From Myoxocephalus aenaeus (lineage: Eukaryota; Chordata; Actinopteri; Perciformes; Cottidae), in NCBI GenBank assembly GCA_038501785.1, contig JBAMJR010000025.1, positions 8,020,001 through 8,084,000 on the forward strand: a stretch of 64,000 bases of DNA, in the 5' to 3' direction. This document shows, piece after piece, positions 9,836 through 23,145 of the stretch (the stretch's first letter is position 1; every line of letters begins with the position of its first letter). A program made the position numbers and the translations under genes. The notes beneath the pieces were generated by a model, which was not told the DNA's origin, did not search any database, and saw nothing but the letters and a program-made list of their open reading frames with translations.

Positions 9836-12800
9836 TGCGAACAAAACAAAACAGGAAGAGACAGACCGGAAGGCAAGCCACACAAACAGTTGTTCGCAGC
9901 CCAACGCTGAGACAGTCTTTCCCAGCATGCATTTCGCCCGTGTAACTTGGAACCCTGACGGAAGTCAGTGACGCTGAAAGCTAAGTGGATCGACTGCGCT
10001 GCCAGGATTTAACTGTAAAAAAATAATTGCTGTTCCCTGCTCTTGTTGAGACAATGCATGGGTTTGGCCGGTTTCCTTCCGGGGCAAGTCAGCGACCCGC
10101 CGGCTACCCCAAATGTGCCGGAAGCGAGGACCCGCTCACAGCTACTAGTAGCTTTAATTAGTATGGAGACTGGAGCATGGATCCAGGAAAAATGGTGATG
10201 TACGACCCTGCATGGCTACTGGTGCCTGTACAGCCACCGGCCAACTGTCTGCGGCCATTTTACGCCAATAGTGATAGTTTGTAAAACATTGGCCGACCAG
10301 TTTCCTCACGTCTTCATGAGCGTTTGGCTGAAGTTCTTGAAGAATGTCACATTAAGCTTAGCAGACAAGGCAGATGTTGCTGGTTGATAATTGCAGATTC
10401 TCTTGCAGTGTCAGCTTTGACAAGCCCTCAAGGATGACTTGAGCAGGTATCACTCGCTGCACTTTTAGAGTCATTAAGCCCATTCTCCTTGTCAAGCTCA
10501 TCTCTTTCCTGAGCTTAAGTGTGCGAAGAATTAGTCTCGAGCCATAGGGTACATAGCCATTATCACCTTTAATGTCCTTTAATTGACAGATTGCTGTTGT
10601 AGAATGAAGCAGATATGGTGATCACTTGAAACCCGGAGTTAAGTCAATAATTATATGTATATTATTATTATTTTAAATCCTTCACTGCACTCATAATCAA
10701 TCAGTCTTTGTGTGTAACTAACATGTAGTAAAATGTTCACTGTGAGTGCCGTTGAGCTTCTGACCAACAGAGGGCAGCATTGACAAAGTCGAGTCGTGCA
10801 GCATCATTGTCATTTGGGCTAAATAGAGGATGTTATGGAGCCATTCCATCAGTGATAAGCCCAAAATGTCAGATCATCATTCTTCTTTCTTCTGTCTGTC
10901 AATGCTCAATCCAATCTTTATCTGAGGATCAAATCTTTAATACACGCTATGAACATTTCCAGCAGGGAGGCACCGACAGGTTGGCTTTAGTTAACAGGAT
11001 TCATCACAGGATAGAACATGTCTTTGGATAATAGTGATCTTTTCCCCCCTCTTTATTCCACTGTGCACTGAAGAATCTCTCTCTATGCCATTAGTTAAGA
11101 GGTGGCCATTGTTCTTTGTCAGAAAAATGAGAGGGCGAGCCCATCACTGGGAGATTGATTCACCACACTGTCTCTGTGTGTTTTGATCATTCTGCTGCAC
11201 AGACACATGAGAGCAGAGAAGGCCGCTCACGCCGGGAGGACGATTGCCGCGGCACATAATTAATAGGTTAAGAGATCACCCCTTGGAGTGACCTGACAAT
11301 GGTTGAAAACTCCTTGTTTTCTCGGGACACGCTGATTAGAGCTGATCCTGTTACCCTCTTTAATCACTGTTTTTGTTTGCCGGCAACGCACCCATGCATT
11401 CCTGATTTGGAGAAAGCTCGAGACGTTGTGCTGTAGAGATGTCACAGGTTTGTCAAGGCCTGCGGAGAATCTCTTTGTGTAAGTGCAATTTAAAAATAAA
11501 AAAATCCTGTGCACCTTAAAAGCATACACACAAACAGCAAGCGTGCCAGATGCTCTTCAGATCTCTCACCTCATGTCTGATTCTTGATTCACTTAAACTA
11601 AATACTTCTGCTGTACCTTGATTTAGTGGTTATTTTTACCGTGACAATCTACCCTAATACATCTACATTTCCTGTGAGATTGTCCAAGTTAAATTTAACT
11701 GACATTTCCGATCTCCTTTCCTCATTCCACAGGTCCTAACCAGTTTGTATTTAAGTATTTAATAGTAGAGGGTTATCTTAGACAGAGGGCAGAACTAACT
11801 TCCCATGCCAACATTTACATAAGTGCACAGATCCAAGACCATTTCAGACTAATTCAGACACACACGGCCTTGGTTTAGATTACTATTTAAGGAAAATTGT
11901 TCACATTCAGTGTGACGCCTTATATTTGTGAAGGAAAAGAAAGGATTTAGACTAATGTGCAGCAGTAGATGTAAAAAGCATGAATAACATTATTAGTAAC
12001 TTGTAATGTGTCAAATGTGAATACCCAGATGATAAACTGTTAAATGTTTTTATCCAAACCGTCTATGTCTAATATACGTCTAATGAAATGACTATGAATT
12101 CGTTTAGGAGTTGAGTCAGCTTGATTTTGGACCGTCCATGGACACAGTGCTTAGATTTAAGGACGGCTGCAGACTCAGTCAGCATCCCTAAAGGAAGACT
12201 CCTCACTCAGATCGCATGTCAATACTCAAGAATGTAGATCTGTCACTACCCACAACTAAATATAATTTTTCCTCCCTTTCATTTCTCTCTCTTTCCCTCT
12301 CTTTGCGAGGCTCTTTGAAGTAATAGTGAAAGGATCCCAGACTGTAGCAAATTACCTGAGGACTGAAACATTTTTGACATAAGTCCTGAGAGACGGGGCG
12401 AGCCACTTTTCCTGGCGGCCCCTTTGCCGTTTTTAATCTGGGGCTGAGGGAGACAGCGGCGCTGACAGAATGATGGGACAGCTGGACATGCTTCCAAGCC
12501 AGCAGCAACGGGCAGAAGAAAAGCCAGGAGAAGGGCCACTGCAGACATCTCACCATGGAGCCAACAACTCTGGACAGCAGACTGTAGCAGGATGGAGAAT
12601 GGCAAGTGTGCACAAAGGACACCCGTCGCCTCCATCTTGACTTTTTTTGGTCATGGAGGATAGAACTGTAAATGTTAAACCCCCCAAAACATTGATTTGT
12701 TTGAGTCTTACTTTGGGCACAAGGTTCCAATGTTTTATGACAATTCATTTCAGGGAGAGAATGGATGTATTATGTTGTATAGCACACACATTAATTTCTT

Positions 12801-12914
12801 TTTTCGGCTAGGCTAGCACCATGGCTTCTCAGATTGCAGCACTTCTGTCGATACTCAAATATCTTAAACTATGGGAGAGATTGTCATTACATTTTGTAGA
12901 GACATTTGTGGTCC
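9836..12914. other. Intergenic, no gene recognised
   Basis: The first 300 bases are relatively CpG-rich and may belong to the preceding repeat. A 14-bp palindrome AGCTACTAGTAGCT lies at 10140-10153. The stretches at about 10310-10560 and 11085-11260 look unique and non-repetitive and could be conserved regulatory DNA. The open frame at 12203-12748 has no splice or family support. Confidence 0.35.
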
Positions 12915-13205
12915 CCAGGGGATGAATCCCTCTAACCTTAGGGATCCACTGACCTTTCATCTAGAGCCATCATTAGCTCAAAATGTCCAACACTTGCAAA
13001 ATGCATGACATTCCCATCAGCCCCAGCTGTACTTTGCTTTTGGTGCTAATTAGCACATGTTAACATGCTCACATGCTAATAAACTACGGTGTGAACACGG
13101 TCAACATTATGCTAAACATCAACATGTTAGCATACTGACAACAGCATTTAGCTCAAAGCACCACTGCGCTAAGTACAGGCTCACAGAGCTGCTAGTATGG
13201 CTAGC
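12915..13205. repeat. Dispersed teleost repeat rich in GTTAGCATGCTAA words, copy 1
   Basis: It contains ATTCCCATCAGCCCCAGCTG, CTAATTAGCACATGTTAACA, CATGTTAGCAT and TTTAGCTCAAAGCACCACTG. The same ordered words occur in the copy near 21.6-21.8 kb. I recognise the pattern as a common fish interspersed repeat but cannot assign its class. Confidence 0.55.
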
Positions 13206-16200
13206 ATACTTCTGTACTTACACTTAATATTTTGAGTGCTTTACTAAAACTGTATCACTATGTAAACTATGTAAACCTCAAAATAAATGATCAAAGAAAT
13301 TCCAATATAGTAATGTCCAATTTGTTCAAATGCAAAAGAGGTGAAGAGGGGAAGAGGGGCCTGATTTACCAAGTTTACTTTTTACATGGATTTTGTTTTT
13401 GCTACTCTTGAGTCCTTTGACCTTTTGGACAACCAGAGAGAAGTCCTTACTGAAACTTGATGTTGTTTTGCAGGAATTTAAGCAATACCTACAACTGAGT
13501 GGTGCATAAGTGGTGAGGTGATCTCACTAGTGGCGGATCAGCACATGATCTGCTACTGCTGATGTATCAGATGACCTAGAATGCCGGCAGGTGATCAGAG
13601 CAGAGCAGTAGCCAATATGGGACATGGGAGGTCCGAGTGGGACAAACCAACTGAGCCCAGTGTACGGGATGTCCCGGCAAATATGGGAGTTGGCAACCTT
13701 ACTTGTTTCCAAAATATTTCTGTTAATTGCTGCACCTCTAAAATTCACTAATTACAGTAAAACATAGTTTATTGTTTTCAGGAAATAACTGCGCACAGCT
13801 AACATCCCTGCAATAACCCAATAAAGCCACATTATGTACACTTAATTTTTGTAGATATTATACAATCAAGATCTAATGGTATAATTAGTGAGCTTTAGAA
13901 ATGCTGGTAGACCAATTTTGTTCTACCTTCAGAATGAGGCAGGCTAGCTGTTTCTACCGGCTGATGGTATATTTACTGTAAATATGAGAGTGGTATTGAT
14001 CTTCCCGCGTAAATTTCAGCAAGAGAGTGAATAAGTGCATTCCCCCAAAAAATCAAACTTTTTTATGCGATTTAAAACCAAGTTTCAGTGACTTTAAAAA
14101 GGACATTTGAGTTCAAACAAAGACAAAAAGAACAGGAAATGAGAGGTCATTAAATGCAGCTCTTTTGTGGACAAAGACATCGGAACATCCCAAAATCTCT
14201 CCAGGAGATTGATTGTCTCGGCAAACATGCTTAAAGCAGACAGGAAGTAACTTGAGCCAAACAGGAGGGAATCAAATCAGACATCGCTAGCTTGCTTTTC
14301 AGGGCAGGACAATTATATTTGACATAAGGCGCTTTTCACTCATGCATCAGTGCTCTCCACTTTCATGGGCTGCTATCACATTGGTCCAGTGGTTTGCCTT
14401 TCTTCCTCTCAATTTTACAAAGTCATTTCGCTGGGAGATGATGAACAATGGCCGCCTTTTCAGAGATTGTATAACCCTTTCTTCCTGAGGGACCCCGCTG
14501 CAATCAAGTATGCAAGAGTGTATTGTCATCCGCTTTGCTCGCGCGGTCCAAATTGTAATCTTTCCTGCACTGCTTAGAGATATCTTTAGATTCAAAGGGC
14601 AATTAATTGTGAGCGTGATCTCACCTGAAATCGGGTCTGTATTGGTTTCATCGCTTTGCCACATTTTTTGCCAATTTGTTAATTTGGGGTTTTACCGAAA
14701 AGTATCAGGAATCAAGCCTTGCCTGCTTGTCTGCCAGAGCCTTCCTGTGTTTTGTGTTTGGGCTCTGGAGCTGTCTACCTTGTGTCTGGGAACATGCATC
14801 CTCCTCAGCCTTTGTGACCCTGTCCTCCCTCCCCCTTGGGTGGGCTGTGACCCTGCTAGCCTGCAGCTACCGCAGGTTACAAACTCTCATCCTGGAACGC
14901 TTGTAATCCCGGGGATGTACTTCAGTACACTTTATGCTCTTTGCCCCTTTCTAAAATTCGGTAAGAACTTCACAGGTCACAGGTCAAGGTACCAAACAGA
15001 AGCTGCAGATATAAATAGCAACTGATACATAGGTCATCTAAAAATACTAGCTCCTGTCCATTCTCATTTAGAGAACACTTTGCTTTGCCGGCAACCTTTT
15101 GGGAACTTTTGACATTTTGTCCTGGTGTCACCAGAAACAGGAGTGGGGAGGACGTTTTGTTCGCCAAAAGGAGGCTAGATGATGAAGATGTTTTTTTTCT
15201 TTCCTCGTATGTAACCTCATACTGCTGAGAAAATGTCAGAGTGCAGGGGAGAGAGTGTGTGGACATCAGATTCTCCGGGCCCTTAAGGGGCCCCCTGCAC
15301 TGACGAATAGAGCAGTCTGTACTTATCTCCATGTAAGAATTCCTCCGGGGACTGCAGCGTCTGAAGCCAAGGTTTTGAACAATGTAGAGCACACTTAAGA
15401 AAGGTCTAAAATTAGTCTCATTTGCAGTTTTGTTTGATTTGTGTTATGGTTTAATTCACACTAGTTGTGCCATATTTAACAGTGAAGTGGAGATAAACTA
15501 TGGGATGAAAAAAATAACAGGTACCTTGATGTACATTTCCCAAATGGTTCTAAATTTACCACCACAAGACAAATCTATAATCAGAAACGTGTGTTCTTCT
15601 AGAATAGAATAAGTAAGAACAAACAAATCAAGCCAGAATGCAAAATATTTATAGACTTCTCACTTGCACATTACGAGCATGGAAAATGTGCTTTTTTATT
15701 AAGGCATCACAAGCTGACACCTGGCAGCGCTGGTGCAGATGAGCAGTGTGCTCTGTCTTGGGAAGTTGGGGTTTCCCGCTGCGGCTCCATGCAGGAACAA
15801 GCACTGAACAAGCGCTACAATAAAATAGGAAATTATATACCTTCACTGCCAAATACCTGCACTCTTCTCTGTGCTGGAGCTTTCACTGTGAAGGGTTCAG
15901 CGGTGGCACACTGAGACTGACCAGAAGGCACTGACGCTCGAGGGACGGCAAACCAAGGACTTCCCCTGAACATCAGCACACTAAACTAAGCGGGTGGACA
16001 TGGTAAAATGCACTCAAACAGAACTTCCTTGTACTCTTTGCTTGCACTGCAAACTACGTTTAAAACAGAAAAAATGGCATCCTAAAAAATTAGTGCAGGT
16101 GATGTTATTGAAACACATTTTGCGGCTGACTTGGATATTCAGTCGTATTTATTCAAGCCGGAATAAAAAGCCGATGAAATGCAGAGGAGGAGGTGTGAGG

Positions 16201-17850
16201 ATGCGGCTGCATGAGCATGCAAGAAGATATGGACCCTCCGGGCGCACAATGCATCCTGGGTCATGTAGGCCCTGCCAGCACAGTTCCGTGAGCGAGAAAA
16301 CTCAGCTTTCTCCGTCCATATAGCACACACTGAGGACTTTATTGCTTCAATTGACTACAAATCATGAACACTGACATCTAAAAACGACGTTGCAGAATCT
16401 CTCTTCGACATCAGCGTTCTAGCCTCGTCTCTGTGAGCATGTCTTGTTTCTTCTTCATACTACATCACAGAAAAGTGATGAAAATGAAATGTAATGTAAA
16501 AGGTTGCACAGCAGATGTGGCGATTTGCAGGTTTCTCTTTATCAGTCATACTGCCTCCATGTACTTTTCTCTCTCACACCATGATGTTTCCCTAACTGTG
16601 GCTGATACGTATCTAGTGAAGTCTGGAAACACCGTCACAGCACATGCTGACAAACTGGCTGTGCAGACAGCGAGAGGCTTCAGTTTGTTCCGCGTCAGCG
16701 ATTTGCCAGTAATGCGTCGACTGCTGAAATGTTGCTGTGTGTTTGAATTGTTTTTTTTTCGCCCTTTTTTGTTGTTGTGGTAACGTGTTTGTGTTATTGT
16801 TGTTTTTCATTTCTTATGCAGGAACGCACACCAGAAAATGCAACAGCGTGTGGGCTTGTTTCCTCAAATGCACCCTCTTCCAGCTTTAGGCGCATTTAAG
16901 AGATGAGCATGCTATCTCCTCCTGAGAAGTGTTGCGTGAGACGATGTGTGTACAGTTTATCAGAGCTTTTCTTCTCTCTCGTTTCATCCAGCTCCATATT
17001 TGTACGTCCTTCATAAAACATAGATGCCTCCTCTTGAATAAGACGAGACTTATCTTTCCTTCAGACTCCCTCCTCTATTTTCACTGTGGTCTAAATGCGT
17101 GGACCACCAACCTCCCATCTCCCCAAGGACTAAAGGCGGGGAGATGTGATGAAACAGAAGAGATTCTGCTCAGAGCTACGGGACCTGGTGGTACTTTGTC
17201 TGGCCCATCTAGATCGCCTGATAGGGTGCCACGATAAGTAACATGAAAGTACCCTGTCATCAGCTTTTTTTCTTTTTTTCTTCTCTTCTTCTCTTCCCTA
17301 CAACATCACAACAGGGCAAAGCCTTCATGAGGCATAACAGACAATACTTTAGCATGTTACTGCTTTTAAGACGTAAAATAGATTTCAAAAAGGCTGTGCA
17401 GACGTCTGCTCCCTTAAATGATCTACCTCACTGGCTCTTGGGTTGTCGTACCGATCATAACCATGTACTGGTATATATTCTCCATTCATGGTCTCCTTGA
17501 CAGCTCATAGCATGAGGGTGTCAGTAGTTTTTTATTATCGATCTGATTTCAGCTGATTCCTGGAGGCCCTGAGTTGTTGTGCCAGCCTCCCAAACTGTGA
17601 TTTGTGAGTTGCAGTGAGGTCCTGAGCTGCAGCTGATATACACTCTCCATCTTCACCCTTACAACAGCATTTCTTCAAAGTTGGCTCATCTAACTTTATC
17701 TGTTCATGGCTTCACTGTCTCGTTTTGTGTTATTTTTAACATTAATGCTGCGGTTGCTTTTGATAAATCAATCTTTAGTCTTATAGCTTATAAGTCTTAC
17801 CTCTAGTGATCCAGAGAGCACCTGTCTCTGGGATTATGCAACCTCCCTGA
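13206..17850. other. Intergenic, no gene recognised; possible regulatory blocks
   Basis: Open frames here lack splice sites in a consistent frame and lack recognisable domains. The block at about 14430-14660 is unique-looking and contains the homeodomain-type palindrome CAATTAATTG. No repeats longer than simple tracts were recognised by eye. Confidence 0.35.
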
Positions 17851-17862
17851 TAATGGAAGTGG

Positions 17863-17895
17863 CATTTTGCTTGTGGTGCTTCCACAAGCAAAATG
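17863..17895. repeat. Short perfect hairpin
   Basis: Arms CATTTTGCTTGTGG (17863-17876) and CCACAAGCAAAATG (17882-17895) are perfect inverses around a 5-base loop TGCTT. Function is unknown; the stem is short for a microRNA precursor. Confidence 0.6.
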
Positions 17896-18205
17896 TTTGT
17901 GGTGCATATTGTTATATCAACAGTGGATCAAATGACTATGTGTGATGTAAAAGTGAAGAACCCACAAACAATTCTAGGGAACCTCAGAAACACAACCTGC
18001 CAAGCACCAAAACAACAGGCAAACTGAGTTAGCGACTAGCGGGTGAACAAAAAACACGCTCCGATGTCGCTCGTGTCAGCTGCGTAAAACGTAAACGGTT
18101 TGCATGATGTGATAATATGTCAATGTTATGTTTATACCCTGTTGCGCGGCACCAAGTGGCCAAAAAGAATAAAATAAAAAAAGATTAATTTTGAAGTACT
18201 ACTAC

Positions 18206-19336
18206 ATTACATTTACATTACATGTCATTTAGCTGACGCTTTTATCCAAAGCGACTTACAATAGTGCATTCAATCATGAGTACAAACTCAGAAAAACAAC
18301 AATCAATAATCAATAAAGTGCAGTTTCTTCACTAGAGTTAAATTTCGAAAATTACAGAAAATTACAAAGTGCTATAAATAAGAGACATCAAGTGCTACTA
18401 GAGTGCTAGTACAGTGCTAGCTTCCTTATTCAAGGTGTAGTCGAAAGAGATGCGTTTTTAGTTTTCGGCGGAAGATGTAGAGACTTCCTGCTGTCCTGAT
18501 GTCAATGGGGAGCTCATTCCACCATTGAGGAGCCAGGACAGCAAACAGTCGTGACTTTGTTGAGTGTTTAGCTCGTAGTGACGGAGCTACAAGTCGTTTA
18601 GCAGAAGCCGAGCGGAGTGCCCGAGCTGGGGTGTACGGTGTTACCATGTCCTGGATATAGATAGGACCCGATCTGTTCGTGGCACGATACGTAAGTACCA
18701 ATGTTTTGAAGCGGATGCGGGCGACCACCGGTAGCCAGTGGAGTGTGCGGAGGAGCGGGGTAGTGTGGGTGAATTTCGGGAGGTTGAAGACCAGTCGAGC
18801 TGCTGCATTCTGGATGAGCTGTAAAGGTCGAATGGCGTTAGCGGGTAGACCTGCCAGGAGGGAGTTACAGTAGTCAAGTCGCGAGATGATCAGAGCCTGG
18901 ACCAGAACCTGTGTCGCCTTCTGGGTGAGAAGGGGACGTATCCTCCTGATGTTGTACAACATGTACCTACAGGAACGCGTTGTTGCGGTAATGTTGGCAG
19001 TCAGGGAGAGTTGACTGTCAAGTGTCACACCGAGGTTCCTGGCAGTCGGGGTCGGGGTCAACACTGAGTTGTTGAAGGTGATAGTCAGGTCGTGGGTGGG
19101 AGAGCCCTTTCCTGGAAGGAAAAGTAGTTCCGTCTTGTCAGGGTTGATTTTCAGGTGGTGCGCGGACATCCACTGAGAGATGTCAGTCAGACAGGCAGAG
19201 ATTCGTGCCGCTACCTGTGTTTCTGACTGGGGAAACGAGAGGATCAGTTGGGTGTCATCAGCGTAGCTATGGTAGGAAAAGCCATGGGCGCGAATGACAG
19301 AGCCGAGAGAGTTGGTGTACAGAGAAAAGAGAAGAC
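18206..19336 (-). mobile_element. 5'-truncated L2/CR1-like LINE
   Basis: The element runs on the minus strand and ends in a fish L2-type tail (minus strand: AAGTCGCTTTGGATAAAAGC, then TGTAATGTAAATGTAATG). A possible target duplication TACTACTAC flanks it at 18197-18205 and 19337-19345. Only the C-terminal half of the reverse transcriptase remains. The target site may itself be simple-sequence, so the duplication is suggestive only. Confidence 0.8.
18426..19336 (-). pseudogene. Reverse transcriptase C-terminal fragment of a non-LTR retrotransposon
   Basis: The reading frame is open from the truncation point near 19336 to a stop at 18426-18428, about 300 residues; a start at 19167-19169 would give 247 residues. 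The YADDTQL catalytic box lies just upstream of that ATG, followed by HHLKINPDKTELL and LGVTLDSQLS (both typical of the region after the RT active site). The C-terminal part has TLHWLPVVARIRFKTL, typical of L2/CR1-clade LINEs. No endonuclease domain or N-terminal RT motifs remain, so it cannot move by itself. The frame is intact, suggesting a fairly young insertion. Confidence 0.85.
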
Positions 19337-19345
19337 TACTACTAC

Positions 19346-21599
19346 TTTATACTTCTACTCTAATTTGGAAATCAAATTTGCACTTTTTCATCCACTCATG
19401 GGTTACTTGTGAGTCAAGATTTTACATCCAAACATGATGCATTGTTATAGAACTCATCAAGGGGCCAGTTCTGCACAATGAATACATTACGGCCAAATAT
19501 TTTAACATATTAGCTTGTAATGGACAACTTTTGCACTGTGGTAGTGCTACTTAAGTTAAGCATTTGAATACTTATTCTGCCACTGAATCAATTAAACCAC
19601 AAACATCTGCATGGCTCGATACAACAAGAGGTATGTGAGCATTTCTCTTTTTTTTATTATCGTAATTTGGCTTTACTGACCCTTCTACATATTTCTGTTC
19701 AGGTGTACCAACCATCACGGATAAAAGAACACATTATTCACCTCTCAGTGCAGCCACCACTCACTGTCCGAGGGCGCTGGCACAAAAGTTCCCCTTTGGC
19801 TGCACCTTCACTATCAATAAAAGCAACCTCTATTCCACAAAGTTATAAACGTCACTATGAAAATAAACCGCTCCAACGACAAAGTAAGAACTCCAGCTTC
19901 TGCACGGCTTGTGTTTTACTTTAATAAATGCACGTGCATGCTTACAATCGTGATAACATTTCCAGTTCTCGGGATGACGGCTTGCTTGTTGACACAGCAG
20001 AAGCTGCATGAATGTGTAACGTCTGCCGCTCTGCAGACATCTAAACTCGCTCCTATCAATGCTGTTATGATTACACTCTGCATCCTTCTGGGTCAGACCA
20101 AAGGAATGAGGTGGTCCCTGTGAAAATAAACATTAACAGCGAGATGTATTACACCCGATTGTAGAACATCCACCAATGACAACATAAACCCTCACCTATC
20201 TTCCTTCAGGGCTCGGGATTGTAACTGCTATTGTGATTGGTCACCACAGGTGAGGCATGTTGAGGAAACGGCATGCCTTTCTCCTCCCAGAAAACCGTCT
20301 TTGTTTGCTTCTGACAGGGGGAATGTGTGGCTAAGCATCGATGTGGCACTTTGAGCGCTTGAAATGAGTCCCCTGTATTTTCCTAATGTGCACAGAGAGG
20401 CACTTTGATCCTCCCGAGCAGGAGGCTGTCAACCATCTGAGAGAAGCTCGTCCCGGCTTACTTCTCTTAAAAGGTAACGTCGATTAATTTTTCAACCACG
20501 CAGGTAAACGGTTGTGTTTGCTGTCTGTTCGAGCCGCATGAGCCAAGCCGGAAGCTGAACAAGTAAAATATTTGATGCGTATTTTACTTCTGAATCCTAA
20601 ACTTCTCTCTCCTTTTCACAATCAAATCGTGCCATGTGTTTCTTTGTCCCAACAAACGTTTCTGGTTTCATAACACGGGGACCTGACCTGGCTAGTTGGC
20701 AACAGGGTTATGATCACCTCACAGATAAGTTTGAATTCAATAAAAAAAAACACACACACACACCTGGGTTAGTGAAGGAGCAGAGCCAACCAGACAGAAG
20801 GAAAGCAAACATTATTGTGGAAATATAAATGGTCCTTCGCTCAAACACTGGAACATTTGAACGACTCCCTAAACTATTTTGCCGGGTCTCGAGGCTTTGA
20901 AGTCTAATTTCTGCCTACTGAAGCAGACACTACTGACATCTTCTTGGTCGAGGCATGGGAAATGAACTTGGGACGCACAGGTGAAACTCTAGACAGCTTG
21001 AATATGATATTTCCTGTGTGTTCAGCTACTCTATTCTTGTCCAGATCTGTATGATGATTAGTTACTGGGACGTGGAGAGGTATGCATGCCTGCTGAGCAG
21101 GAGGAAGGGGAGGACAAGGCCAGAGTATCTTCCAAATCCCCCCCCGTGTCCAAAGAGTGCTAATCTATGTATTCTTGTTATACCAATCACTGGACTGTGA
21201 AGATTTCTCACATATTCTCGAGGATCACTTTTGCCCTTATGTGGACTACGCTACAGCATATCAGCATTAAGATTCCTCTCAGGAGGCTAAACTAGCGGAC
21301 GCCTAACTTGTTCTATTGAAACAACTTTCATAGACTCTCACGCTTGCAGAGTTTGTCCTGAAATGTGGTGAGACATTCAATCCACTTTATCTCTCAAAAT
21401 TATACTCACGCCATTCAATAAAAAAAAAAATCAGATTTGTTGCCAGCTAGCGACACGCCATATGGCAATGTCTGGGCAGTTTGGTTCAGAGTGAAATATC
21501 TCCTCAACTATTCATAACAGACGGATTGCTATGAAAAATCCCTTTTTCATAATCCCTTTGGTGAGCGTCTCAGTCTTCATTTAGCACGTCCATTAGGTC
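19346..21599. other. Intergenic, no gene recognised
   Basis: Flank of the LINE insertion followed by unique-looking sequence. Short open frames lack domain or splice support. A short (CA)n tract lies at about 20750-20763. Confidence 0.35.
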
Positions 21600-21815
21600 A
21601 AAATTTGAATTTGACCACTATTTATGACCAAACACCTCCAAAAATAATGAGATTCCCATCAGCGTCGACTGTAGTTCGTGTGAAGAGCTAATTAGCAACA
21701 GTTAGCATGCTAAAACGCTACACTAAGACAGTGAACGGGGTAAACGTTAGCATGTAGCTCAGAGCACTGCTGTGCCTCTACAACCTCAGAGCATCTAGCA
21801 TGACTGTGGACTCTT
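21600..21815. repeat. Dispersed teleost repeat rich in GTTAGCATGCTAA words, copy 2
   Basis: It contains GAGATTCCCATCAGCGTCGA, CTAATTAGCAACAGTTAGCA, TGTAGCTCAGAGCACTGCTG and CATCTAGCATGACTGTGGAC in the same order as the copy at about 12915-13205. Both copies are diverged. Confidence 0.55.
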
Positions 21816-22865
21816 CTTCATTACTTCTTAAATTTTTTGGCAATTGGGACGAAAGTAGCTCTCAACTATGTGCTTGTATTTACTCAAACACTGTGACAAA
21901 ATTATAATATCCTTAAGAGCGGCCTAAAAACTGCGTTGACTACATTATAAGAGCGGCATTGCATGCTTATATGAATCAACACTAATAAAAATGAAAAATA
22001 TGTGTCTAAAACTTTCTTTTGAAGGGTGTAGCTTTTTGCTCTGGTTTTACCTCTGATTAACCTCTGAATCTGTGATTATCTGGGGGAAATCAGCAGTCAC
22101 AACATGCCGTTTGGAGTGATTTTGATTGATGTGGATGGATCTATAAGACGTCCTCTATGGACTTTGTTTGTGCTATCTGGTTTTGTGCCTCTGTAGTGGA
22201 GTGATGTGTCTTTCCTGGCCAGGGGATTTCCTTTTTCCAGAAGCACTCAAGGTTATTATTGTGGAGGAGGATCTGAGCTCTCCAGCAACGCCTGTTTGAA
22301 GTTCCCCACAACATTTTGCGCTGCTAACACTCCCAGAGATCACAGCGAGAGCAGTCACAGCCGTGAGCTCATTCACTGAAGAGTCAATCACATCGTCTCA
22401 TTTCATTTGATTAAAGTCTATTTTACAAGGTTAAAATCATCATGATGGTTGTGGAAAGTGAATCCACTTTCCACCTTTTACACATTACATAATGTATTAG
22501 TGATTACGGTTGGAATGCAGAGATTTGAGCATAACATATTACATATTGAGTCACGTTGATTCCTCTGAAGTGGTTGTCTCTGTTCTCCAAAACAACTGGG
22601 ACTCAAGCGGCACTCTTGGATCACTTGTGCCTCTTGACTCGCCGGGGCTTGTTCATGTTTAGCCCTGTGATTAATACAATGTAGCTATGTAGGAGTCACA
22701 GATTACTGTACTGTATGGCAAAGCCCTGTTCAAACTCTGTGCAACAATCTTGTCAAAGAGATGTCCTGTTCAGAATTACTAGACTTAGCAGAAAGAAAAA
22801 ATAGTACGGTTGGTTGACGGCCACTGGCTAGCCAATCCCCACAGCACTGCACTCATATAAATGCT

Positions 22866-23145
22866 AAATGGACCTGTACTTGTACAGCGCTTTTCTAGTC
22901 TTCCGACCACTCAAAGCGCTTTAACACTACATGACATCATTCACCCATTCACACACTGATGAGAGGAGCACCATGCAAGGTGCCACATCAGGATTATCAA
23001 CCATTCATACACCGTAGGCGCAGCTACGGGAGCAATTTTAGGGCTAAGTGTCTTGCTCAAGGACACATCGATATGTCTAACGGAGCCGGGGATCGAACCA
23101 CCGATTGAAGGACGACCCTGCTCACCACTAAGCCAAAGTCGCCCC
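22866..23145 (-). mobile_element. tRNA-derived SINE
   Basis: Read on the minus strand it begins GGGGCGACTTTGGCTTAGTG, with an A-box TGGCTTAGTGG (about 23125-23135) and a B-box GGTTCGATCCC (23089-23099). A non-tRNA body follows (minus-strand end: AAAGCGCTGTACAAGTACAG). This head-plus-body layout is that of a Pol III SINE abundant in teleosts. It is diverged from the consensus as I remember it. It is not a functional tRNA gene, since no coherent cloverleaf 3' half follows the B-box. Confidence 0.75.

Noticed and set aside
12203..12748. 181-codon minus-strand open frame as a gene
   Set aside because: No recognised domain, no consistent splice partners, composition like surrounding intergenic DNA.
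14510..15025. 171-codon plus-strand open frame as a gene
   Set aside because: Hydrophobic and Cys-rich by chance; overlaps an antisense frame and has no family resemblance.
23089..23135. A functional tRNA gene
   Set aside because: A and B boxes are present, but the 3' half and acceptor stem do not close and a SINE body follows.
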